Shown: positions 44,076 through 57,234, numbered from the stretch's first letter. The stretch is 64,000 nt of DNA from Alligator mississippiensis (GCF_030867095.1 NC_081828.1:3363001-3427000); one strand, 5' to 3'. The notes: generated by a model not told the origin, from the sequence alone. Numbers and translations are program-made.

Positions 44076-46622
44076 CTCGTGTAGCCCTGGCTGCATCGGC
44101 GGCTCCGCATTCGCCCCCCGTGCCTGCTCTCAGACCGGCTGGACCCCGGCTCGTTTATCACAGACTAATTAATGGCTCTGGGGCAAATCAACAGGTTCAG
44201 GTGCCCGAGCTCCTGAGACCTGCCACTGCCCCGGGACAGACAGGAGTTTTGCATTGCTGCTCCATGGCGCGGGATCGCTGTTCTCAGCCTGGGGCTTCCC
44301 CAGTATCCAAAGGACACTGGAACCAGTGCTTCCTCCAGTCCATCAGGCTGTTGTGGAGACTTTTTATTTCATAAACCCTCTCCTAACTCTTGCCCTGGCC
44401 TCCTGCCGTCTCATGGCCCATGCCGGGGGCCGTGGACCTGCATGCGGCTGTGTAGCGTATGTAGGCTGGGCTGAAACACAGGCCTCTAAAAGTGGGGGAA
44501 AAGGGATGAAAATGTTGCTTTGGAGTGTCCACACCTGCTTGGCTATTGGAGCAGCTTTGGGGGTTATTTCTGGCCTGTTTGCATTCAGGTTGAAGGCTGT
44601 ATTTCTAGGGATTTTTGAAGGAAAATGCCTGATTGGGCTGCGTGGGTGAGGAAACCCAGCCCCCATCTGCCAGAGCCCAGCATGGGGCTGGGAGCAATGC
44701 TGGGAGGGACTGGTGCTTTCCCCCATCCTTCCCCGCCCCAGTCTCTGCAGCGAGCCCTGCATGGAGGAGATGCAGCCAGAGCAGGATTATGGTTGCTATT
44801 AAAAGCCCCCGCTCTCTTTCCCCCGCGTGCCTGTAAGGCGCTTTCGGGGAGGAAGGACAGGCTTAGAGGGAGATTTGCTGCGTTAATATGGGAGGCAGGA
44901 GGAGACGGGGTGAGGCAGGCAGACCCTGGCTTTGGCAACACACCTGCCTGGCAGCCCAGACACCCGGGTCCCCTGTGCCCACGGGAGCCATGGAGGGGTG
45001 GTTTGCTATGGGTGTGGGGGGGGCTGCTATTTCACCCTGGGGTGCCCCTTATTTGGGGGTCTCCAGGGTGGTCAGGGGACACACCAGCCCCCGGGTGTAT
45101 GCCAGGGCATCTGCTTTGACCTCCTGGTCCTCGGGGCATGTGCCAATGCGCTCCTCTTTCAGCCCAGCCACCTCCTCTCCAAGGCAGGTCCCATCCTTGA
45201 GCTGAGCCAGACTCGGGGCCTGCGTTTGAGTCCCGTGCCTGGGTCCGTGCCTTGGAAAGGTGATGGCGAAGCTGTGGGTGATGGCAGGGAGAGTCTTTGC
45301 CCCTCGCTAAGGGGTTTTGTCACCCCCCCGCTACACCATCCCTCCCCGCCTGGGAGATTTTGGCTTCAAATGATCTTCTGCATGCCGCGATATGGGAGTG
45401 ATACCCCATTGTGGGGGTTAAAACTGTGGCCAAGGGGATGCCTCTCCCACCAGACAAGCTCTGGGCAAACTCAGCAATGGGCAAAGAGGCAGCGGAGCAG
45501 GGAGGAAGCCACGAGCCATTAGAGCTGGGAATCCAGAGCAACCTCAGGGTTGTTCCAGGTGTGCGCCACAACTGGCCAGCTGGGTAGCCTTGACGCTTTC
45601 TCTCTGCCTGCCTCAGTTTCCCCATCCACCTGGGGCATGATAATGCTTAGCAGCCTTTAAGAGGACTTTGGGGTCCTCAGACAGAATGAGGACAAAGTAT
45701 TATGGGTCCTTACACATACTGGATGGGATGCATCATGCTAATGTCCTATTGCTGCTGGCCTGAGAGTATATCTGCACATTTATCCTGTATGAAACAAGCT
45801 AAGTCACCTGTGCAGGGAAGATTAGGAGGGGCCAGGGAAAGGCTGCCAGTTTCCTACAATGCCAGCAACACGGTGAACGTGGCTACTGTTGTTATCGCTA
45901 GTAGAAAGAGCCATGCTGCTTCCAGCAAAGGCTCTTTGCAGATGCAAAGCCCTAGCTGAGTCCCCAGCCTTGGGAGGACTGCTGTGGCATCTGGTGACGT
46001 GTTTAAGCGAAGATTAAGGGAATTATATCGGCTGCCTGGTATAAGAAAGAGGTCACATGATGGGTATAATGCTGGGCTGGCTGGATGTAAAGGAGCGTAG
46101 CTAGGAAAAAGGGGGGCGGGGGGGCTTAGGAAGAATAAAGCTAGAAGATAATGCATTGGGAGTCAAAGAAAAAGCACTGACGTTAGCTCCTCAGCTGCAT
46201 TGCTCTAATCTCCCACGATCGGGGGGTTTGTAGCGGTGGCATGGAAGCAAAACTAAATGGATGCACAAACATTTGAGGCGACAGATGCTTATGAACCAAA
46301 TCAAAGGCACAAGCCAACAGGTTTCCACATTGCTTGTGCCCCAGCTTGGTCACCTTTGTTGACCAGGGCTCACATATCACCTCGCATGCTGGACAGGTCA
46401 CAGAGACACCTAGTAGATGAGATAAATCCAGCAAGTAAAGACAGCATAGTACCAGAAACCCAACCTTAGGATGCTGCATGTGATGATGTGTGTTTCGGGC
46501 CATGTTGTGTAAGAACCTGCTTGTGTGCACACATTACTGCACCTGGCTGGCTGTGGGGAATGCTTGTGGGACTATGCACGCACGGTCTCCAGGAGCTCAC
46601 GGTCTCTAGGAGCTCGTGCTCC

Positions 46623-46662
46623 CATTATCTTCTCCTAGGCAGGAGGTCTAGAGAAGATAATG
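46623..46662. other. Perfect 12-bp stem hairpin
   Basis: CATTATCTTCTC (46,623-46,634) and GAGAAGATAATG (46,651-46,662) are exact reverse complements around a 16-base loop. Just upstream, GGTCTC(C/T)AGGAGCTC is tandemly duplicated. No known element is assigned. Confidence 0.7.
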
Positions 46663-46764
46663 CCTAGCTACCACTGTTTGCTAACGAAGCTGCTTCGTTT
46701 GTGTAAGTGGGTCATGCCCCCAGAGGCTTGTGGTTCTGCCCCTCAGACCTGCATCTGTGTAGCA

Positions 46765-46849
46765 TACCGTGTTTTCTCATACGACAAACAACTTAAAAAA
46801 TCAGCAGCTGGAAATTTGCTTTGTGCATTATAAGCAAGGAAATACGGTA
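46765..46849. mobile_element. 85-bp MITE-like element with TACCGT ends
   Basis: Begins TACCGTGTTTTCTCATA and ends AAGGAAATACGGTA; the end reverse-complements to TACCGTATTTCCTT, so the element has imperfect inverted termini. A related end (GAGGAAATATGGTA) occurs at 8,169-8,182. Confidence 0.55.
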
Positions 46850-48724
46850 ATAGCAGTTTCGGTGGTGTACGTCTCAGCCGAGGGGAGGAGGCATCTGTCT
46901 GGTTTGGAGGGGAGCATGTAGTATGCAAGAAAATATGGGATGTAGGAGCAGGGGTGTCTAGTTATATGCATCAGGCATAGTGCAGAGGAGAAGGGACAGC
47001 CCCCAAACTGCATTAATGGCAAGGTGAGCAAGGCAGTGGAGTCAGCTGGAGAGCTCCCGGCATGATGCCCGCTGCCTGCCACGGTGTGGACACCGGGTTG
47101 TCCTGCAGAGGTGACCAGGCGAAACCCTAGTGGTGTCTTTCCCCTCTCCAACTCCTACAACTCTCCAGTCTCACTCATCCCTGGGATTTTCTCCTTCTCT
47201 TTCTTTCTCATTTCAGATGGAAATATCTGCAATGTCTGGCTTGTGTGCATCAAAAGATGCAGCGTCTCCATGCACTGGGCTCTCCACCAGCCTGGGGGGC
47301 AATTCATGCAACCCGTGCTCTTGGGACTGGGGGTTCCCCGCACAAAGCAAAGGGCACTGTGCTTTGACCAGTCTGCCGCTGACGGCAGAAGGGACGAGGA
47401 TTTGGGTCTCAGAGCATGGGGAGGCACTGGATTTTCCCAGTCCATAAAATATGCTGATAACCCAAGGACCCTTATCTGCTGATAACTAAGGCACACACCC
47501 ATAAAAGGATAAAATTGTAGAAAAAAAGTTGTTTAACACACATTTCAATCAGCTTTTCTTACCATTCTTTTTCATTCTGCATCTTCGGTGTAGCAGAGGC
47601 ACCTTGATTTTAGGTCTTCATTTTGGGGGATAAAAATCTGTGTTGTCTACATGGGAAAAGTGGTAGCAGCTCCCCGTGTAACGCTGTCCGGGGGGCTCTC
47701 CTGCACTGGACCTGTTTAGCCACAAGAGGGTACTTGAGACCTTCTCTACCCGCGCCGAGCATCCCTGGAGCCGCCGGGGTTGGTTCAGTGTGAAGTCATC
47801 ACATCTCTCAGAAAGCAAACGAGTCCTCAGTCGCTTCTCAGCACCAGCTGATGCTTGTCCGGCAGCCAGCCGGATCTGGGGCAAGCCAGAGGCTGTGCAG
47901 CCCCTCCATTGCACTGATTGACCTGCTTGGGGCAGGCGTGTCCCGAGCTTGCACGTGGCAGGAGCACGCACGGGCCTCTCCCTGGCGTTGGTGCTTTTTC
48001 AGGGAGGAAAACCCCCCATAGTTTAGACCTATCTGACTTCCTGACCCCAATGCAGCGTTGGGCTGACCCCGAGCAGAGGGGCAAGACCTTCTAGCCAAGA
48101 GGCTGTGGGTTTGAGTCCCAGCAGGAGCATTGGCACAGCCCAGCCTGGGCTGCAGCCAAACCTCAACGCCTCTGAGGAAGGCACCAGTTGCCAAACTATC
48201 CCCAGGTGAAGTAGGGTGGAAATCCTCACCAGGCTTCCCTGGCCTGACCTGCCTACTGCTTAATCCGGACCGGCCTCTTCCCTCCTGGCTTGCAGTCGTC
48301 TCGGGGAGCCGTGATCAACCAGCGTGTCACACTTGGGCCACTCCGTGCCAGCGCTTCACGCTCTCGATCAGAGTCAGCAGGGCTAAGCCTGGTTCTGCTG
48401 CGGTCTCGTTAACCTGATTTGCATAGCATTACCCAGGAACCTGGTTGGGGGGGATGACGACTTGCATTTTGTCTCGAGGCTTATTATGCAGAGAACGGTT
48501 TCTGATGGGAGCCGGGGGCAAGTTTTCTGCTGCGGGGTTGGACTCCGAGCTCCAGAGCACAGCACGGGTTTGGTCACGTATGTTGTGTGGATTTGTTGTG
48601 TGCATGCACCACTCTGCGTAGCAATGCTCTGTGAATGCACAGCCCTCCCACAACTCTCTCCTTACCTATTTTCCTTGCCCGAGTGAGGGAAAGCTACTTA
48701 TAAATTTGGGTACTTAGAAATTTG

Positions 48725-48870
48725 CTCAATTTGGGTGTGTAGTTTTGCTAAGAGGTTGGACAATAGATTTGCCTGGGACAGTTTGCACAGGGCTGATCCT
48801 GCCGCAGGCCGTGGGGTTGGACTCGACCGCCGCAGGCCCCTTCCAGCCCCGCTGCTCTCCGATTCTTTGA
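48725..48870 (+). repeat. CR1-type 3' tail fragment
   Basis: 'TTTTGCTAAGAGGTTGGACA', then 'CACAGGGCTGATCCTGCCGC' and 'GGGGTTGGACTCGACC' parallel 12,640-12,745. Confidence 0.65.
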
Positions 48871-51800
48871 TGCTGTGACCGCAGCTGGATCCCGTGGTAG
48901 GGCCGTGAGGCCGGGGCGGGCAGGACCAGACCACTAGGAATTGCCAGGCATCATGGACGGATGGGCACGGTCCCTGCTTCTCACAGGCCTCGTTAAAACC
49001 CACCCAGATCACGTTGCCTGTTAACCGTGCATCCCATTTTTCATCTGGGTTTTAAATGGGGAAGAGGATACTCAGAGTCCTGCTGTTAGAAACGCCCGAG
49101 CTGCTGTCAGGAGCATAAACGGCGCATCTCATTTTCACGCTAACGAGGGATAGCTTAATCACCACCTGCTTTCTCCCCGACTGGGACCCCGGACACGCTG
49201 TTTAATCCCTTTCAGGATGAAAGATGCGGCGATCAAAGGGAAATAAGCAAGATGGATCCTGGGCTTGAGAAGTGCTTTGTACGGGGAGGTGGGCCGGGAG
49301 GAAAGCAACGGCGGCAAGATGCAAAGGGGCTCCTGCCGCGGAAAGGCAGCACTTCTGAAGGAGACAGCCGGAGCTTTGTTGTCTCCTTTTACTGCAGACG
49401 TGCTAACAGATCGCGCCAACCCTCATTAACCCGTGTTTTTGCAAGCTCTTCCTCTCTGGGCAGGTACTGCAGCACCATGCTGGCCACGCAGACAGGAGGC
49501 AGGTGGGATCTTGCATCTAGCAAGAGCCTTTCCATCAGCCCCATGCTTATGGCAGAAACATTTAGAGGCTGCATTCAGGGAGTGCCTGAGGTTAAATCTT
49601 AGTGCGCTCCTCTGCCCAGGGAAGCAGCTGGCCTATGTGGTTAGGGCACCAGGTTAGGATGGGTTCAATGACTTGCTCCTCCGCACATTCCCTGGGTGAC
49701 CTTATTCTCTCGATTGTCGAAGGAGAAATACCCAGGAGGATCATCTTTAGCAGTGGAGAGCAGCTCTGATGCTATGGGAACGGGGCGGTATAAGTGCAAG
49801 ACACAGGGCCTATTTTTAAATGGAAGTACTTGGCTAGAGGATTTGGATTGCAAATATAAATACTCAAGCTGCCATATGAATGCATTGCTATTAATGGGCG
49901 TGCGGCATTGCTCCAAGTTGCATCAGATGAGGTTGTGACTAGAGCAGGGTTGTAGCTGGAGCATTTGCCATTTGGCCTTTCCTGTCCCCTTTCCATGTGC
50001 AGCCCGGCGAGGCTGTATTCTGCCCCCCCTACACCGGGCTCAATGCAGGGCCCACTCGACAGGAAGAGGGGGCAGCAGGTGGGAGCAGTGGGATCTGGGC
50101 AGGGATCTCCTCAAGCATTTACTGGAACTGGTTGGCTGGCATACGATGATGTGGCTTTAGTGCAAAAAGCCTTAGACGTTGACAGGGACTTACTCGTAGA
50201 GATGGGTGCATTAGAAATACCAGTATGCTAGCCAGGCTGGCTAATCTATGTGGGATTTTCCCTCTGTAGAGGCTGTCATTATAGTAGCTAAAGGCCAAAG
50301 GAGATGCCTGTGCAATAACTGATAGCATGCTAAGTTATTTATCCTGAGATGGACTCTGGTAGCTTCCGATTTGCTTTGCATCTCCCTCTCCTTGTTTCAC
50401 TTTCCGGCTGTCTCGGGTAGCACAGACCCACCTGGTGGAAGGGCCCCGTGGAAGACTGAGCAGGGGAAGGCACAGCGCTTTAATGAGCAACAGTTTTCCC
50501 CTTGATTAGAAGAAAAAATGAAGGTGTTTCTAGCCTCATCGAGGTGGGTTGCTCTCCCCTGCCTTTTTTAATACAGATCCATGCGTCTCCTTGACCTGAG
50601 AGGCTCACACGGCCTGGCATAGACCCATTAGCTGGAGCTTTTCTTGGTAGACAGGGTTGCAGTTTGCCTCCTTCATGCTGATGAGCAGAAAGGGAAACAA
50701 TCAATAAAGGGGTACAAACCTCCACCTCTTCCTCCCCATCTTCCACCGATGGCTCCGGCAGGGTGGATCCCAGTCAGCGTTTGCAACAGGGCTTCCAGAC
50801 GCACAAAGTGCAGACGGGAGCTGCCTCCCGCTTGGAGTTTGGACCCGGGGCAAGCGGAGGAGGATGCAGCCTCTTCCTCTGAGGAGCAGATTTCCATCCT
50901 TCTGCCTCGGAGGGTGTGAGCTGGTGCTTTTCTCACCTCCATGAGCGTAGCCTGCTCCCAGGGCTGCTGCCTCTTTGCACGTGGCATCCTCCCACATTCC
51001 CTGATGGGCTAACAGGAAAGTCTACCATCACCCTTTCTGCATCTTTGCAAACCCCTCTCCCGCCTCACTTCAACCCTTGCTCCTTTGCTCCCAGGAAGCA
51101 AGCAGCAGCTTGTAGTCAGAGATAAAAAGGCTCGGAGCTCAGAGATGCCTGGGTCTGAGCTTTGTCCTGATAGCAGCCTGGACCTGCCACCTTACCTGCG
51201 GCAGGTGGGATTTTGGCGGCACTTCTGGGCTCTGTATCTGGTAGCTGTGCCGGGGGGTTGTTCGTTCAAATACAGTTTAGTCGGGGATGCTCCTGCCTGG
51301 AGCGGGGGCTCCATCTGGTTGTGTCCTGTCGCCCGTCACTGCAGCATCGGGGCAGTTTCTGGGTAACAGCACTGGCGAGGTACTTAGGGCCGTGTCGGTT
51401 CGAGTCTGAGTCTCGGTCTCTTCTCCCTGGGGATGGAAATCTGATCATCTGCAAAAGAAAAGTTGATTCGTTCTCTTCGGTCCTCACCAGTTGGTCGAGG
51501 TGCCGTGGAGCCAACCGCCGGTAGGGGCCCAATGCTGACACCCCAAAATATATATGGGACCCCCCATCACTATCAGTGGCAGCTTAGATGTAATGGCAGA
51601 TCATGGGGGGAATGGTTTCCTCTTTGCTGAATGAAGCAGAGACCCAGGAGCAAGCAGCCTGGGACGGCACCGGTGTTTCCTAGCAAACTCATGGGCAAGT
51701 TATTAAGAAGTCACCTCAGGCCTCTCGCAGAATAAGCAAGGCAGGCAGAAAGCCAGAGGTTAGCAGCGTTGCAATCGTCTCTTTGCAGGGGGGCTTGGAT

Positions 51801-52184
51801 CGCGATCGCCCAAGAGACACGCGGCCTCCTCCGTGCGTGGGGTCGCGGTCTCATCTTCTACGGGGTTGGCAGGCGAGGCTTTGCAGCAATGCAGTCCCTT
51901 ACCGCCTTCCCTTCCACCTGGCGACCCCCTCCAGCCCTTTCCACATCAGAAAGCAGCGAGGCAGCCCAAATGGAGACCATTGCCAGAAGTGGCTTCACCC
52001 AGCTAGGTGACTCAGGCTGCTCGAAAAGGAACAGCCCACCCGTAGACCACTTTCTTACCTGGCTTTTGCTCTGCACTGCAAGAAAGGAAGGAAGAAAGGA
52101 AGACCACCTAGAAACCCCCAGGCAGAAGCTAAGTGAGGACCCCGATTCATCATCACTCCTTCCAGCTCCCAAGTGCAAGGACAT
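48871..52184. other. Intergenic DNA 3' of the unidentified minus-strand gene
   Basis: 49,020-49,440 is unique-looking and includes a TCF/LEF-type GATCAAAGG (49,231-49,239). A tRNA-derived SINE head lies near 49,625. 50,000-52,100 shows no repeats or exons I recognise. Confidence 0.5.
49620..49770 (+). repeat. tRNA-derived SINE (MIR type)
   Basis: 'CTATGTGGTTAGGGCACC' resembles a Pol III A box and 'GGGTTCAATGACTTGC' a B box, followed by a MIR-like core 'CCTGGGTGACCTTATTCTCT'. Degraded. Confidence 0.55.
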
Positions 52185-52190
52185 TTTATT
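52185..52190 (-). terminator. Polyadenylation signal for the unidentified minus-strand gene
   Basis: AATAAA on the minus strand, 424 bp beyond the TGA at 52,614. It is the first canonical hexamer I see after the stop. It supports 52,614-52,789 being a real last exon with a short 3' UTR. Confidence 0.65.
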
Positions 52191-52613
52191 AGAAATCGGC
52201 ACAATGGAGGTGCAAAGGGTTTCCAGCCTGGGTGTGGAAGCCGTGGCCCCGGTTACAGACCCCGGGCTTGGTGCTGGTTGCTCTCGCCTCGGGGCTCTGG
52301 GTGGGAGCAGAAAGACCCATGCCTGGGAGGAGCAAACAGAGGTAGGACTGGAGCCAGGGTTGAAGCCACAACTGGCCAAGTGCCTTGCCTTGGTCGCACG
52401 TCAAATCCAGCACGGCGGAGACAGGCCAGCAAGGGAGCATTTGGTGCTGGCTGGAAGTGCCTGATAAACAGGCTAAGTCCCAGTTCAAGGCTTCCAGGAC
52501 GCGGATGAGCCATAGCGGCAAGAGGAAAGTCACATCTAAGGGGTCAAAAAGGGTGCCCATCCCGCTGCCCCTTCCCACCCGCCTTCCCCGCATGCTTTGC
52601 GCTCCCGAGCCGG

Positions 52614-52789
52614 TCACGTCTGCTGGGGGAGGTGGCAGGTCTCGCTGATGGAGATGACGGTGTCGCGGGGCGGGGGCGCAGCGGGGCGCGGCGGGTCCGG
52701 GAGCTCGCCCATCTCGTTCACGCTGTTGCTGATGCAGTTGACGTCGCTCTTGTTGCTGTTGTCGTCCGGGCTGGGGCCGAAGATCCAGT
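52614..52789 (-). CDS. 3' terminal coding exon of an unidentified gene
   Basis: On the minus strand a good acceptor (TTGCTCCGGCCCCAG|AC) opens a phase-2 exon of 57 codons and TGA. The peptide is hydrophilic: 'DWIFGPSPDDNSNKSDVNCI' (the Asp assumes the preceding base is G), then 'SNSVNEMGELPDPPRPAAP', then 'RDTVISISETCHLPQQT'. Nearly every codon ends in G or C (GAC, AAC, AGC, ATC, GTG), a strong coding bias absent from flanking DNA, and AATAAA follows 424 bp after the stop. It contains possible N-linked or phospho-serine sites but no recognised domain; it could be the cytosolic tail of a membrane protein. None of the human genes near POMGNT1/LURAP1 that I can recall (TSPAN1, RAD54L, LRRC41, UQCRH, NSUN4, FAAH) ends this way. 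No upstream exon was found up to 64,000. Confidence 0.8.
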
Positions 52790-54021
52790 CTGGGGCCGGA
52801 GCAAGAGAACAGCAGCGTGAGACGCGCGTGCAAAGGGGCTACGGGCACCCGTGCGATGCCCAGGGCCAAAATCACCGCTGTGGAGATAGGCCCCAGTGAG
52901 GACCCATTGCACCTACTTGGCCTAACTCCTTCCCTGCCCTAGACTGCTGCTGTTATGAGCTGTTCAGCAGCTGCTCCACCCCAGAGGTGGCTGCCTCTTC
53001 AGGCCCAGGTGGTTACACCCTAGCTTCGACTCCAGAAGTTGTGATCTTGCAAACTGCCTACTGCCATCCCCTCCACCGACATCCTAGCACCCAGCTGACT
53101 GTCCCAGTCCCCCGGAGAGGGAGTCACCGCAGGCATGTTCCTAATTAATCCCCCCAGGTAGCTCTGGCCCCATCACCCTGCTATTATTCAACCAGTCAGC
53201 ACTGGGAAAACTCTTGGCTTTGCCTGGGAGCATGAGATCCTTGCTTAAACCTCAGAAGGAATGCAAAATGCAAATTCAATGATGGTGCTTCATCCCCGAG
53301 GGGCAAATCAACCAAATTAAGCCTCTCCAAAATAAGCATGCACAGTTGAGTATCCTTTATTGTGAGCTGGCTAATATTTCACCAGCATTAAATAGGCCTT
53401 GTATTGATCTGAGCAAGGGCAGGGGAAAAATACCTGCATGCAAAGGCTGCCTGGGCTCAAGCAAACAGCCTGGCAAGCGGGGAGGTGGCTTATAGGTATG
53501 AGGCACTGATTGCTGTGTAATAATAACTCAGCAACCAGGAAACAAGGAACGTGGCTTTGTAACCCTTGCTGGCACCAGCTGCTTGGCTCTCTGCTCCTTT
53601 CCTTTGAAGCAGGGGTGCTGGTCACTGTTGTGGGGTGTCTAGGGGCGCGTGGAAGCATGCACGCTCATAAGGCAGCTCTTGGTTTTATTGCAGCGCGGTA
53701 GCTCGGGCTGGGCTGGACTAAACAACCCTTGAGCTCCCTCCAGACCTTTTGATGCCTAGAGCACACTTTTTCTCTTACTTAAAATTGGTGGCACACTTCA
53801 CTCTTACATATGAAGATGTATTTATCTATCTATCTATCATTGAACGAGCTTTAGTTCAAAGCACCCTGCTGCCTTTCTTCAATGCAGGGATGCTGATACA
53901 CGTGACGCCAGAGTCTGCTGGAGACTGTTCATGTCTGTGCTCCAGCAGACCCGATTAATTTGAGTCTGCTCCGACACGTTGGATTTCCAGTGCATTGGAG
54001 CCGCATATCTATAGGAGCCCA

Positions 54022-54388
54022 TTTAGTCTGCAGAAGAGAAGACCGAGGGGGATTGAATAGCAGCCTTCACCTCCCTGCAGGGGGGTTGCACAGAGGCTGG
54101 AGCTGGGCTGGTCTCAGTGGGGCAGATGGCAGGACAAGGAGCAATGGGCTCAGGCTGCAGCAAGGGAAGTTGAGGTTGGATATTAGGAAAAACTTTATTA
54201 TGAGGAAGGTGGTGAAGCACTGGAACAGGCTCCCCAGAGGTGGAGTCTCCACCCTTGGAGGTGTTTAAGACCCAGGGAGACAAAGCCCTGGCTGGGATGA
54301 TGTAGTTGGGGCTGATCCTGCTCGGAGCAGGGGTTGGACTAGATGTGACCCCTGAGATCCCTTCAACCCTCATTTTCTGTGATTCTAA
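54022..54388 (+). mobile_element. CR1 LINE 3' end
   Basis: 'CAGAAGAGAAGACCGAGGGG', then 'GGTTGGATATTAGGAAAAAC', 'GGTGAAGCACTGGAACAGGC', 'GATCCTGCTCGGAGCAGGGG' and 'TTGGACTAGATGTGACCCCT'. Near-identical layout to 37,498-37,838. Confidence 0.93.
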
Positions 54389-57234
54389 CCCAAGAACTGC
54401 CATTTCCTGGGTCAGACCCCACAGGTCCATCTTGCCCAGTGTCCTGTATCCCAGCGTGGCACCCAGCAGATACAGAAAAAGAGACCGAGCAGGGATTTTC
54501 TCCACCGTTCCTCTCTCGCTTGTAGCCTTGGATATGGAAATAGGTTGAATCTGCACGTGTGAATCTAAAGCTATTTTTTCTGTTGAATCTGCCAGTGGCA
54601 ACCCAAGTATAATTTTACTTGATGCTCACAAGATAGTCCATTTACATTCACAAGATAGTCCATTTATGTTCACAATATAGTCCGTGCCTACCGGTCTGGC
54701 CCGGCTCTTTCCCAGGCTCATGGCTGGAGTCGTTTCTTGATGAACGCCCTGGGACAGAGATGAGGCACGCCTGTGGGAAATCACTGATTTAGACCTAAAT
54801 CTGAGCTAGATCCAAATTCAGAAGACTAGAAAATTTGAGACTCACCAGTGCCACGTAAGGGCAGTCAGGGCAGGATTGCACCCTGCCCACCCTGCTCCTT
54901 AGATGGTCTGCCTCCTCCTGCCCCCTGGTCTGGACTTCATGGGGCTGGACAGTGCTCCAGCTGGCAACTGCCCCGAGTCCCTCCTGCCGCCCCGGGACCA
55001 TGCGCCTCCCCCTCTCCTTGCCTGCTCAGGGATCCCTTTGGGGATGACTGTGCTGGCGACTGCAAGGGAGCAGGGCCAGGGCATCTGCACATCCTAGCAG
55101 GGGACCAGCCTGACTACCCCATTGTGCTAGCAATTAGCACACGATGCATCAGAAGGAAGCAGCCCACGACGCGTTGGGCTGTCTGGTCCCAGCTTGTGAC
55201 TCACAGCTGGACCTGCAGGTATCGGGGTCGTAGCGGATGTTAGCACGGCTCTTTTTGAAACGTTCAGCGTTTGACATCCTGCTGTAAGAGGGTCCGGAGA
55301 TTCAGCATCAAAGAATCTCCCTTGATTTGCAAATGATGCTCTTGTTAATACAACCCAGGCTTTTTTCTTCTTCTTTGCAATGAGAGCACGAAGCTTTTTA
55401 GGCTCAAGCTTCCCCTAGTTGGACTTCAACCCCCTCCAGAAACCACCAGGTCTTTGCTTTCACTCGTTTCTGGGCTACAGAAAAATACGAGAGCAATTCT
55501 TCAGTTTGCAAAGACACAACGGGCCAGAGTGGTTTAGACACTCTAGTTTCCTATTTAGGGTTTCTTGTGAGTCATGTGTAGGTGTTTGCACACCTAGCAG
55601 GGCTAATATTTTGTAGCACCCTTAAAAGGATCTCACAGCTCTCCAGCGGGCCCCGGTTGAGAATCGCTGCCCTAGTATTACGAGATAGCACTTCTGCGTA
55701 GTGTCTGATCCTTCTCATCCTAGGAGATAGCCTAAATAAGATCAGTGCTGTCCAGACCCTTCATAGTCTATAAGAAATCCACAGAATAGTAGGATCGTAC
55801 AAAAGGAAGGGCGCTCAGGCAGTCACCTGTAGTCCGGTCCCTGCTCAAGGCTCACCCGCCCCAGCCAAGTGCTGGTCTAACAGTGGGAGCCTGTACCTGG
55901 CTAAGTAAGGTGTCACCGGTGCCCTGCTAATTGCAGTAGGATGAATCTCAGCATATCATACCGCGGCTGCCTGCATCCCGTCATGCAGCCCAGACAGACT
56001 GATGCTGAGATGTGAGATTGGGGTGCTGGGTCCCCTGTGCAGTCACCTACGTATAACACCACCCCCCCGCTGCCTTCCCTCCCGATGCCAGCTTTCACAA
56101 GAGGGTCCTTTGTGCATCCAGAATCGGGGCACGGATTCCTTTTGCCTTTATCCTGGTGTAAATCAGCAGTCGCTCCTCTGGAGTGGGTGGGAGCGAGGGC
56201 AGGCCCGAGCCTCTTGGCTGGGGGGATGAAGAACAGGAGGCAGCTGCTAGCTTGGGGCCAGCAGTCTCTCTCCAGGCTCCTGACTTAGGTAAGGGGTAGT
56301 GATTCCTTGCAGGTTGGGGGGCTGAGATGAACCAGCCCCAAAGAGGCTGAGGAAACGCAGGGTTGTGGGGTAGGGGGTCCTGGCTCCGGCTCCCGTGAGA
56401 TGTGTCCCCCTGGGGTCTGCGTGTCCCTGCTGCTCCCTATCTGTGCTGCACATCTGTGCCATACAGATCGTGGCTGGGAGGGTTGTGGGCAGCTGTGCAG
56501 GCAGCTGTTCTGGGCACTCACTGCAGAATGGCAACATTTGGTGTATTCCTTTGGGGGGAGAGAGAAAACCACTGTATTTTGCACACATATTATCTGCACA
56601 TGCATGCACGCACACTTGCAGAAGCTGTGGTCTCCCAGCAATGCTCCAGCCTGTGCAGCCATGGCAAAGTGAAATGGGCCCATTTTCTCTCACCCTGTAT
56701 TAAACCCATGTGCTTAAAAGCGACTTAAGTTTTGCCCCGTGTGGTCCCGGCCGGGTTGTGGATCTCTGCTCTTTCTGCTGATCAGGGGATCCGTACGGAT
56801 CTCACAGCCGTGATGCATTGGAGAGCTATGGACTTAGCAAGGATGGGCAGGAAAGAGCTGAGCTTCCTGCAAGACAGCTTGGGGTGCAGACCTATTGCAT
56901 GTCAAGGGGGGACTTTACCTCTGCCCCTGTTGGGCTTGGGGAGCAAAACTGGCAATAGCTCCTGGGGGGACAGGAGCTAATGGGGAAAGGGTTTTAAAAA
57001 TGATCCTGCACGTACACACATGTAGACACGTGCACAGTGAGTAACCAACTCGCACACTTCTTTCTCTCTTTCGCACGGGCCCTCCCCTACTCCTGAAGGC
57101 TGGCACCCAGGTGTTGACGCACTGACCCACGCTCCCACACACCAAGGCAGGTGTGCGCACACAGACACCCTTGTGCCCTCATGCTTTTCTGTGCACAGCG
57201 GCGTTTGTGTTTCCCAGTCCGAGCTAGCGGGCAT

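Larger units (their letters stand above)
44076..48719. other. Intergenic, no gene recognised
   Basis: Contains a MIR-like element at about 45,565-45,700, the 85-bp MITE at 46,765-46,849 and the CR1-tailed repeat at 48,000-48,190(-). 44,080-45,560 and 46,140-46,600 look single-copy. No exon recognised. Confidence 0.55.

Noticed and set aside
52189..52875. 228-codon minus-strand frame overlapping the unidentified exon
   Set aside because: A different frame with Gln/Pro/Arg-rich composition; the frame starting at the 52,789 acceptor has the real codon bias and a stop placed before a poly(A) signal.
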